From Macrolepiota albuminosa (taxonomy: Eukaryota > Basidiomycota > Agaricomycetes > Agaricales > Agaricaceae), in NCBI GenBank assembly GCA_027475525.1, contig JAMWFC010000122.1:1054001-1118000 (forward strand): DNA of 64,000 nt. Reading direction: 5' to 3'. Position numbers and translations under genes: made by a program. The notes beneath the pieces are model-generated. The model had not been told where the DNA came from and made no database searches. It saw nothing but the letters and a program-made list of their open reading frames with translations. This document shows positions 42,632-51,609 of this stretch, one piece after another (positions within the stretch are counted from its first letter, which is position 1; each line of letters opens with the position of its first letter).

Positions 42632-42944
42632 TGTAGCGTAGTCCGCTATGTGGCGTTGGCCACATAGCTTTACTTACCTTACAGTAGATACTATTATATT
42701 ATATTTATTATAATATAATATTAATTTACATTATTATATAAATTAGTTTACCAGCTGCTTACAAAGCAGCTTATTTTTGTGTTGATACTACATAGTCAAT
42801 AGACCGGACTGGTCTGATTCTGTGCAGTGTGAACCTAAGCTCTCACAATCTCTGTAACTTCGTTACAAATAGTCAATAGACCGGACTGGTCTGATTCTGT
42901 GCAGTGTGAACCTAAGCTCTCACAATCTCTGTAACTTCGTTACA
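42632..42944 (+). repeat. Gypsy-3 3' LTR
   Basis: Same ends as the 5' LTR. 313 bp as assembled, 236 bp after collapsing its own duplication (42792-42945), which is at a different place than in the 5' LTR. Confidence 0.93.
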
Positions 42945-42945
42945 A
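42792..42945. repeat. 77-bp tandem duplication in Gypsy-3 3' LTR (probable assembly overlap)
   Basis: Units begin at ATAGTCAATAGACCGGAC (42792) and recur at 42869. Confidence 0.95.
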
Positions 42946-43480
42946 AACTACACTACAAAGTAAGTGTTGATTGATTGATTGATTTACAAATATTAATAAC
43001 CATTCTTCTAGCAACGCTTTGAAACTTGATTACAAAGTAAGTATTGATTGATTAATTGATTGATAAATGATTGATTTAGCTACAACCTCAAAATTTGATT
43101 ACAAAGTAAGTATTGACTAATTGATTGATTGATTGATTTTTAACAAACATTCAATAGCTCAACACCTTTCAGCTATTGATTGATCATTGTAAGTGATTTT
43201 TAATGTATTTGGGCTTAGAAAATGCTTAAAAAATTCGAATAAATCACAGAAAAATCAGGAAAAATTCAATTCAGCTTATAGTGAAAGTCTGGGCTATTGT
43301 AATAAGTGACTTTTATTGTTTTTGAGCTTTATAAATGCTTATAAAATTCAAAGAATTCAAGAAAAATTCAATTTAGCTTAGAGTAACACTTGGACAACTT
43401 TGAGCTATTGATATACTCATCATGTAAGTGTCTTTCAATGGTTTTAAGCTATGAAAATGCTTAAAAAACTATTCTTTCAG
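42945..43480 (+). other. Leader of Helitron copy B: tandem candidate introns with micro-exons
   Basis: Candidate introns 42960-43011, 43037-43079, 43106-43157, 43189-43281 and 43424-43480. Micro-exons are 25 (43012-43036), 26 (43080-43105) and 31 nt (43158-43188). Relative to copy A, one 77-78-bp intron-plus-exon unit is missing. One donor has changed (GTAATAAGTG at about 43300 where copy A has GTAGTAAGTG). The AAACT at the left edge is the Gypsy-3 target duplication. Confidence 0.65.
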
Positions 43481-46400
43481 GCAATCTTCAACTACTCATT
43501 CTAATAATGAACCCAGTACTCCTGAAGGTCAAAGACAGCAGGCTAGGATTCAAAGCAGGCTACAACATTTACAAATGACTAATTCTGATGAGCACTGTGC
43601 AAATAGAAGTAGAAGATCTACTTCAGTGGTTATACCACTTCATTATAGAACTGAGGATATGAGATCTGGGGCTATGGGATCTGGGAATATGAGAATTGAA
43701 AGAAATAATCAAATTGCTTCTAGCTCTTTAGAGAGGCCTATTGGACCAACTGTTGCTGTGGATTTATTTTCATCTGAAGATGTACAACTTGGAATTAAAG
43801 ACTTGAGGGATAGAAGAACTGGGGGAAATAATCAGATTGCTTCAAGCTCTGATGTAGGATCTGGAGGAAATACTTCTAGCTCTTTGAGGAGGCCTCTTAG
43901 ACCACCAACTTTTGCTGAGGATCTATTTGCTAGGGCTATTCCTGAAACTCATTTATCTGAAGGATGGAATGCTCCTTTGCAAAATCCAATTCCTAGAATG
44001 ATACCACCTCTACCTCTTCCTGCACATAGAGCTCCTTATGTGCCTTCAATAGTAGCACCTCTATCAGCTGCTGTGCATGGAAGAGATAATAGAGTGGGAT
44101 CAGTCAATCAGCCTGTAGTTGGTGGGACTGCTATGAGTATACCTGAAACTCATTTGCCTGAAGGATGGGATGCTCCTTTATGGAATCCTATACCTAGAAT
44201 GCCTGCTCTACATGGACCTCCTTTACCAAACTTCATAATGCCACCATTGCCTCCACCTGCACTTGGAAGAAATAATAGAGCAAGACTGATTAATCAGCAA
44301 GTTGCTCCTATACAGGCACAGACATTAGCAGCATTGCAAGATCAGCAAAGATTGAGGCATATTGCTGCAGCTGAGGAGCAGAATAGACAACAGCAGGCAC
44401 TAGCAGTATTGCAAGAGCAGCAATGGCTCAGACATATTACTATGGCTGAAGAAAAGGAGAGGCAACAAGAGCAACAAAGGCAACAACAGGCATTAGCAGT
44501 ATTGCATAAGCAACAACAGCTCAGAGAGCAAGAAAGACAACTACAGATGTTACACCAGCTAGAAGTGAGACAAAGACAACTTTTAAGCAACAACAGCTCA
44601 GAGAGCAAGAAAGACAACTACAGATGTTACACCAGCTAGAAGTGAGACAAAGACAACTTTTAAAAGTTGCATTGACTAAGAAAGATTAACAGGATGTAGA
44701 TCTTAATCCTGAACATAGGCCTTTGAATGAGGCTAGAGCTCAAAGGATTTTAGAAGGCTGGGAACAGGAACATGCAGCTGATTTGAAGGAGAACTTTAAC
44801 AATCTAGGTGTTCAAGATCTGGATGATCCTGTTGACAATAGAAGGCAGCCAAATCCAGCAGCAGGGCAACTGGAACCTCCTCTTCATCCTCCTATCCTAC
44901 AACAACCTATAAATGCTCTTCTAAGAGGAAGACAGCCTAATAATGATCCTGCTGAGGATATAGAGAAGGACTTAGAATATGTGGATCCACCTGTGCAAAA
45001 TCTACCAGCACCTCCCATCCTACAAAGGGTTGATCATATTCAAGGCATAAATGCTCTTCCAAGAGGAAGACAGCCTTATATAGATGAACCCTCAGCACAT
45101 TATCTTGGTCTTATGGATGTCATATGTCCACACTGTCAGGCTCTACATTGGAATGCTGAAAAGCTTACCAGTTCTACTAGACATCATACAAAATTTGGCA
45201 TGTGCTGTCTGCAAGGCCAGATTGATTTGCCTAGACTTGCAGATGCTCTATTAGAACTGCTTAACTTGCTTCAAGGTCACCATCCTCTTTCTGATGCTTT
45301 TAAAGCATCTATTTGCTAATACAATGCAGCCTTTGCATTTACATCTCTGGGAGTCAAGATTGACCATGCAATTACCAATGCTCCTGGACCATACAGCTTT
45401 AGGATCAATAGAGAGCTCCATCATCTGACAGGTGCTTTGCTTCCAACTGAAGGTGATCATCCTGTGTATGCACAACTCTACTTCTACAATCACAATCAAT
45501 AATTGGCTTTTTGTCAAGGAAGCAATCCTAGATTGGATCCTCAGATAATGGCCTCTTTGCAGGATATGCTTCATAAAGTCAATCCCTTTATTGGCTTATA
45601 CAAGCTTGCAAAGCAGATTATGACAGAAGTACCTGAAGGCCAACCACAAAGGCTTTCTGTTCAACTGAGGGCTGACTTTGGAGACCATCGACGCTATAAC
45701 AACCCTAATGAACAGGAAGGAGATATTGTTGCCAGAGTATTTGAACTCAAGAAAAATGCTCTTTTGAAGGACATAAAAGATGGTCTATTTGGAAAATGTG
45801 TGGCATCTGTCCATACCATTGAATTTCAAAAGAGGGGACTTCCACATATACATATCTTGATCTTTTTCCATCATCACGACAAGATCAAAGACGCAGCTCA
45901 TGTGGACACTATTGTTTCTGCTCAAATTCCTGATCCAGTGACTCAGCCTCGATTGTATCAGGTATTGGCTTTGCTTGAATTATCAATGCAGTGACTGACC
46001 TTTGTTATTAGGTTGTTACTACCAATATGGTTCATGGTCCATGTGGAGCAGATTTTCCCAATGCCAAGTGCATGGTAGATGGCAAATATTCCAAGAGATA
46101 TCCCAAAGAATTTCAAGAAGCTGCACAGTATAGTGATGATGGCTATTCCCAATATGCCAGACCTAACAATGGCTGCGTTTTTGAAAAGCATGGTCGTTGT
46201 TATGACAATCGTAATGTTGTCCCATACAATCCATATCTCTCAGCCAAATTCCAATGTCATATCAATGTGGAAGTCTGTGCTTCAGTGGATGCAATCAAAT
46301 ACATTCACAAGTACATCTACAAGGGCCATGATAGGACAACTTTGGAGATTGCTAGGGAGGAGAGGGATGAAATCAAGGAACATTTGGATGCCAGATACAT

Positions 46401-46879
46401 TTCTGCTCCTGAGGCTTGCTGGCACATCTTTGAATTCAACATGCATGCTGAATATCCTTCAGTATACAGATTGCCTGTGCACTTGAAAAACCAGCATGAA
46501 GTCTATTTCCCAGATGATGAACTTATACAGGTGGTGGCTGCTAGACTTAATGCAGACAAGACTGCACTCACAGCTTGGTTTGAAGCCAATACCAGGTTTC
46601 CCAAATAATAACACTACTTATCAGAACTTTCCAACCAAGTTTGTTTATGAGGCATTCAAACTTACTTGGAAGGAGAGACAGAGAGGTACAGCAATTGGGA
46701 GGATGTATTTTGCTTCTCGAAGACAGGGAGAAAGGTTCTATCTCAGGATGCTCTTGACTGTTGTAAACAATGCAACTTCATGGGCTGATCTCAGGACAGT
46801 CAATGGCCATACCTATCCAACTTATCAGGAAGCATGCAAGGCTCTAGGTCTTTTGGAGGATGATGCAGAATGGAGGCAG
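43422..46879 (+). pseudogene. Helitron copy B Rep (HUH nuclease) gene, truncated
   Basis: The start codon is made by splicing (AT at 43422-43423, G at 43481). A low-complexity Gln-rich region (44290-44670) carries a 77-bp duplication whose removal restores the frame. The Helitron-like N-terminal domain has CPHCQALHWNAEKL (about 45127-45170) and FGMCC. The HUH motif GLPHIHILIF is at about 45838-45867. An intron at 45962-46011 (GTATTG...TTATTAG) joins RLYQ to VVTTNMVHGPCG. The two-tyrosine motif YIHKYIYKGHDR is at about 46300-46335. In-frame TAA codons at about 44687, 45317 and 45500 each fit CAA to TAA. One extra A near 46602 causes a frameshift; copy C lacks it. The gene ends at EWRQ, where the deletion begins. 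Confidence 0.85.
44508..44661. repeat. 77-bp tandem duplication in Rep copy B (probable assembly overlap)
   Basis: Units 44508-44584 and 44585-44661 are identical, starting AAGCAACAACAGCTCAG. Confidence 0.96.
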
Positions 46880-47546
46880 GCTAAGTTACTTATACATACT
46901 TGGAGCCCTAACCTCACTTCATTCAGTTAAGGCCTCAATAATCACAACTCAGTCCCTTTCACAACTCTCAAAGCATTATTGTAGGCTATATTGAATTTTT
47001 CTTGAATTTTTCAGATTTTATTAAGCATTTATAAATCTCCAAAAAGCTAAAATTAGTGTATCAGTAGCCTTTGAATTTTTCCTGATTTTTCAGTGATTTT
47101 TCTTCACATTTTATACACACATCTACTAAAAAACAAACAAAAAAGGCAAATCTTTGTCAGCCTTAGTCAGAACTGACTAATCAGATCATTTTCCAGGCAT
47201 CATTGCATTATATATACGAGCTACTATTCGTGCCTTCGGCATGAATTTCGTAGCTCGTTGGGGGCTTTGCCAGGCATCATTGCATTATATATACGAGCTA
47301 CTATTCGTGCCTTCGGCATGAATTTCGTAGCTCGTTGGGGGCTTTGCCTCCAAACCCCCCCCCAACTAAGCCTCCACCCTAACCTCACTTCGTTCGGTTA
47401 GGGCTCCAAGTATGTATAAGTAACTTAGCCTCTACCCCAACCTCACTTCGTTTGGTTAGAGCTTCAAGTATGTATATAAGTAACTCAGTCTCCACCCCAA
47501 CCTCACTTTGTTCGGTTAGGGGCTCCAAATATGTATATTAGTAACT
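46880..47546 (-). repeat. Inverted copies of the Helitron-associated modules
   Basis: The reverse complement of this segment matches the modules at 30465-31774, including the GAGCTAC...GTAGCTC hairpin (47218-47256, and 47295-47333 through a 77-bp duplication). From about 47386 to 47546 three shorter head-to-tail units follow, each with CCTCACTT[CT]GTT[CT]GGTTAG and AAGTATGTATA. Confidence 0.75.
47193..47346. repeat. 77-bp tandem duplication (probable assembly overlap)
   Basis: Units 47193-47269 and 47270-47346, starting CCAGGCATCATTGCAT; both include the GAGCTAC hairpin. Confidence 0.94.
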
Positions 47547-47696
47547 CAGCTTCTATCATGATCTTACTTTTATGATGTCTTACTGATTCCAGCATATGTT
47601 TTTAATGAATAGAAAGTTTTACTCAGCTTCTAGCATGATCTTACTTTTATGATGTCTTACTGATTCCAGCATATGTTTTTAATGAATAGAAAGTTT
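47543..47696. repeat. 77-bp-period duplication with one mismatch
   Basis: Units 47543-47619 and 47620-47696 differ at one position (TCTATCATG against TCTAGCATG). The period fits the other assembly overlaps; the mismatch may mark a graph branch. Confidence 0.85.
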
Positions 47697-47777
47697 TACA
47701 TTTATCAAGAAATAATGCTACAAATCCAAGTTATATATATTCTATCAGTACACTATCAACAAATATCAAGTCAAATG
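47697..47777. other. Helitron copy C trailer, non-coding
   Basis: AT-rich sequence beyond the trailer introns. No Helitron 3' hairpin plus CTRR terminus could be assigned. Confidence 0.4.
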
Positions 47778-47936
47778 CTAAAATATAAAAGTTAGTAATA
47801 AGTAGGTAATTAAACATCACACTCACATTTGTAAACCCAAGAAACAATGCTATAATTCCAAGTTATATATACAGTATCAAGTTAGATGCTAAAATATAAA
47901 GTTAGTAATAAGTAGTTAATTAACAATCACACTTAC
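47778..47936 (-). other. Two tandem candidate introns at the Helitron C 3' end
   Basis: Introns 47936-47889 (GTAAGTGTGAT...ATTTTAG) and 47826-47778 (GTGAGTGTGAT...ATTTTAG) are near-identical. Both contain the branch-site consensus TTACTAAC shortly before the acceptor. The first donor overlaps the helicase stop region (CAAATGTAAG). Confidence 0.55.
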
Positions 47937-49264
47937 ATTTGTAAACCATTGAGAACTTCTTGATATACAATATTTGCAGTTGTTTTTGATGTATTTTCTT
48001 CTGATAAAATCACCTTGATACGATCTCCTGATGTGCATCGAGAAAGTGCAACATAAAGTTGGCCATGTGTAAAAACAGGTGATCGAAGGTCCAATCCAAC
48101 ATGCTTGACTGATTGCCCTTGAGACTTGTTAATAGTCATAGCAAAGGCCAATCGAATTGGAAACTGTCTCCTGCGTAATGGTATGGGCAAATCCTCTTCA
48201 GAGGCATCTAGATTGATCCTTGAAATCAAAACAGTTGAACCTGCAAACTTGGCATCTCCACTGATAATACGACATCTGAGAACTCTAGTGCTGATGTGAG
48301 TGATAATCATTCTTGTTCCATTGCAAAGTCCTTTGGTTGTGTCCAGATTCCTGAGAAGCATGACAGGAACTCCAATCTTCAAAGCCAGTTTAGCCAAAGG
48401 CAAACTACTGGCTTTCAAAGAGTTGAGATATTCCACAGGATATAAGGCAAGGCCATCAGGATTCCTGTTATCAGAGAGAACAGAATCTGCACTCTGTAAA
48501 ATCCTTTCTTCCCCTGGATACCTCTCTAGAACTTCTGCATTAATCTCCTCTATATCAGAGTTCTTGCCAGAGAGAATAGTCCGGTCCAGATAATACTGAT
48601 CATTTTGAGGATGACCAATATCAGGATATGTGGAAGAAATCAATCCAGTGATAGAATTGTCATTACAGATCATCCTTTCAGGCAGTTTGACTGTTTCTCC
48701 AGGTCCTAGATTTTTCCCTGCACCAACATCCAACAACCAAGCTGCATGAGCAATATTGTCTACAGTCTGCTCCAACCGCATATTTTGGACCAAGTAATGG
48801 ACTTGAATATGATCCCAAAGTCAGCCTCTTTTGAGTGAAGCAGCAATCATCTGCTGCCTGAGTCCATGTGGAACCACTGGAAGAGTTTGCCTAAAGTCCC
48901 CTCCAAAAACCACAGTGACTCCACCAAAGGAAATGTCATTATTGAAGATGTCTCTGAAGCCACGATCTACAGAGTCAATGGCATTTTTGTGTTGCATTGA
49001 AACTTCATCCCAAATGACAACTTTGGTGCGAAGTGATAACTGGGTTCCTCTCTTGATATTGGCAATGAATGTGTCAAGAGCAGGAATGGGAATTTTGAAT
49101 CTTGAATGAGCTGTCCTACCCCCTTCCAACAATAAGGCAGCAATGCCAGATGATGCTACACATAATGCCACATCTCCATTGGAACGAACTGCAGCAGCCA
49201 GAGTATTGCAGACAAAGGTTTTGCCACATCCTCCAGCACTGTGAATGAATAGCATCCTGCCCAA
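47933..49264 (-). pseudogene. Helitron copy C PIF1-type helicase domain
   Basis: Walker A HSAGGCGKTF near 49225, motif II VIWDEVSM near 49015, motif III FGGDFRQTLPVV near 48915. The C-terminal motifs are GVPVMLLRNLD near 48365, TINKSQGQSV near 48135 and YVALSRC near 48040. One in-frame TGA at about 48821 fits CGA to TGA; both sides are in the same frame. The segment linking Rep to the helicase N-terminus is short: about 40 expected residues are absent and the frame is lost at about 49265. The helicase unwinds donor DNA in rolling-circle transposition. Confidence 0.88.
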
Positions 49265-50876
49265 ATTGTTGTTCTAAAAGCCTGTTGCCTAGAAGAATGA
49301 TCAGTATTCAAGTCAATCTTTTATGCAAATGCCAATTACCTGGAACTATGTTCCAATTCTGTTGAGCCTCTGGCATGTTGGGAAAGTCTTTCAGAGTTTT
49401 TCCAAAATTCATCAAAGTGTCATTGATGAGATAAAGGCCATAGTCATAAATATCCTCATTGGTAAAGATCCGGTCCCTGTACTGCCTAGTATGTTCCAAT
49501 CTGTGTTGAAGATCATCACAGATAGAATGTTTGAATTCATTCCACAGAGCCTCAGGAGTGGCAGGAGCACAGTGGAATAGAATAGTGCAAAACAGCTGTC
49601 TGAGAGCTGATCCTAGTTGGATTGGAGCAGCTTCAATGAGACACTGCCTCCATTCTGCATCATCCTCCAAAAGACCTAGAGCCTTGCAAGCTTCCTGATA
49701 AGTTGGATAGGTATGGCCATTGACTGTCCTGAGATCAGCCCATGAAGTTGCATTGGTTACAACAGTCAAGAGCATCCTGAGATAGAACCTTTCTCCCTGT
49801 CTTGGTGAAGCAAAATACATCCTTCCAATTGCTGTCCCTCTCTGCCTCTCCTTCCAACTCCGTTTAGATGCTTCATAAACAAACTTGGTTGGAAAGTTCT
49901 GATAAGTGGTGTTATTATTGGGAAACCTGGTATTGGCTTCAAACCAAGCTGTGAGTGCAGTCTTGTCTGCATTAGGTCTAGCAGCCACCACCTGTATTGG
50001 TTCATCATCTGGAAAATAGACTTCATGCTGGTTTTCCAAGTGCACAGGCAATCTGTACACTGAAGGATATTCAGCATGCATGTTGAATTCAAAGATGTGC
50101 CAGCAAGCCTCAGGAGCAGAAATGTATCTGGCATCCAAGTGTTCCTTGATTTCATCCCTCTCCTCCCTAGCAATCTCCAAAGTTGTCCTATCATGGCCCT
50201 TGTAGATGTACTTGTGAATGTATTTGATTGCATCTACTGAAGCACAGACTTCCACATTGATATGACATTGGAATTTGGCTGAGAGATATGGATTGTATGG
50301 GACAACATTACGATTGTCATAACGACGACCATGCTTTTCAAAAACGCAGCCATTGTTAGGTCTGGCATATTGGGAATAGCCATCATCACCATACTGTGCA
50401 GCTTCTTGAAATTCTTTGGGATATCTCTTGGAATATTTGCCATCTACCATGCACTTGGCATTGGGAAAATCTGCTCCACATGGACCATGAACCATATTGG
50501 TAGTAACAACCTAATAACAAAGGTCAGTCACTGCATTGATAATTCAAGCAAAGCCAATACCTGATACAATCGAGGCTGAGTCACTGGATCAGGAATTTGA
50601 GCAGAAACAATAGTGTCCACATGAGCTGCGTCTTTGATCTTGTCGTGATGATGGAAAAAGATCAAGATATGTATATGTGGAAGTCCCCTCTTTTGAAATT
50701 CAATGGTATGGACAGATGCCACACATTTTCCAAATAGACCATCTTTTATGTCCTTCAAAAGAGCATTTTTCTTGAGTTCAAATACTCTGGCAACAATATC
50801 TCCTTCCTGTTCATTAGGGTTGTTATAGCGTCGATGGTCTCCAAAGTCAGCCCTCAGTTGAACAGAAAGCCTTTGT
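49265..50876 (-). pseudogene. Helitron copy C Rep, C-terminal half
   Basis: From the gap edge: HUH motif GLPHIHILIF near 50680, intron 50560-50511 (same 50-bp intron as in copy B), VVTTNMVHGPCG, and the two-tyrosine motif YIHKYIYKGHDR near 50210. It then runs on without the frameshift of copy B to about 49350. A further candidate intron (GTAATTGG...TTCTAG, about 49340-49290) leads to GNRLLEQQ. The N-terminal half is in the gap. Confidence 0.85.
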
Positions 50877-50976
50877 NNNNNNNNNNNNNNNNNNNNNNNN
50901 NNNNNNNNNNNNNNNNNNNNNNNNNNNNNNNNNNNNNNNNNNNNNNNNNNNNNNNNNNNNNNNNNNNNNNNNNNNN
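50877..50976. other. Assembly gap (100 N)
   Basis: Exactly 100 N. It breaks Helitron C Rep on its left and starts the exact repeat of 31775 onwards on its right. Confidence 0.99.
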
Positions 50977-51189
50977 GAAAAAGATTAACTATTATTTAAA
51001 TAAAAAACATGTGTATATTAAATATTTCACTGTATGCTATCTCTCAGACACATATGGAAGGTGTCCAGGGTTTGTGGATGTGGCCAAGGCCAAAACACAA
51101 TTTAGTGGACACTAGTTTTCATGCCTTGCATGTTCTTAAATCAAACAGCATCAATTTTTCCATGGTTTCAACATTGTAGTAAGTAAACT

Positions 51190-51502
51190 TGTAGCGTAGT
51201 CCGCTATGTGGCGTTGGCCACATAGCTTTACTTACCTTACAGTAGATACTATTATATTATATTTATTATAATATAATATTAATTTACATTATTATATAAA
51301 TTAGTTTACCAGCTGCTTACAAAGCAGCTTATTTTTGTGTTGATACTACATAGTCAATAGACCCATTATTATATAAATTAGTTTACCAGCTGCTTACAAA
51401 GCAGCTTATTTTTGTGTTGATACTACATAGTCAATAGACTGGACTGGTCTGATTCTGTGCAGTGTGAACCTAAGCTCTCACAATCTCTGTAACTTCGTTA
51501 CA
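51190..51502 (+). repeat. Gypsy-3 second copy, 5' LTR
   Basis: Identical to 31988-32300, including its 77-bp-period duplication (51287-51440). Confidence 0.93.
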
Positions 51503-51609
51503 TTTTTTTGAATCCGCCAGCTAGGATCTATTGCCTAGCATCCGACGTCAGTCGTTGAGTTCGTTGACAGAACTCTATCAGCTTCTCGAGCTTCTTGCAC
51601 AGCCACACC

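Larger units (their letters stand above)
31988..42944 (+). mobile_element. Gypsy-3: Ty3/Gypsy retrotransposon with a third ORF
   Basis: LTRs 31988-32300 and 42632-42944 are flanked by a perfect 5-bp target duplication AAACT (31983-31987 and 42945-42949). The empty site is present in Helitron A at 22738-22756. Gag-pol (32408-39168) is followed by a separate long ORF (39271-42586). Six 77-bp duplications inflate the assembled length from about 10,495 to 10,957 bp. Apart from those, the LTRs differ at one visible base (GACTGG against GACCGG). LTR and coding sequence are unusually dense in short perfect inverted repeats. Confidence 0.95.
31530..46879 (+). mobile_element. Helitron copy B, split by Gypsy-3, deleted after Rep
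   Basis: The left part to 31987 includes the last module and the conserved 5' flank. Gypsy-3 occupies 31988-42944. The right part 42945-46879 carries the leader and most of the Rep gene. It breaks off inside Rep at GGAGGCAG (46879) and joins inverted module sequence, so helicase and 3' end are lost. The left boundary is approximate. Confidence 0.8.
47778..50876 (-). mobile_element. Helitron copy C, minus strand, Rep and helicase
   Basis: Reading the minus strand from the gap edge at 50876: Rep C-terminal half, PIF1-type helicase, then a trailer with two intron-like repeats. 49644-50876 is the inverted counterpart of 45646-46879 in copy B, with one indel. The 5' part is missing in the 100-N gap, and internal sequence before the helicase is deleted. 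Confidence 0.88.

Noticed and set aside
44342..44617. Cys-rich minus-strand ORF in Rep
   Set aside because: It is the reverse reading of Gln/Leu-rich codons (CAG, CAA) of the Rep gene.
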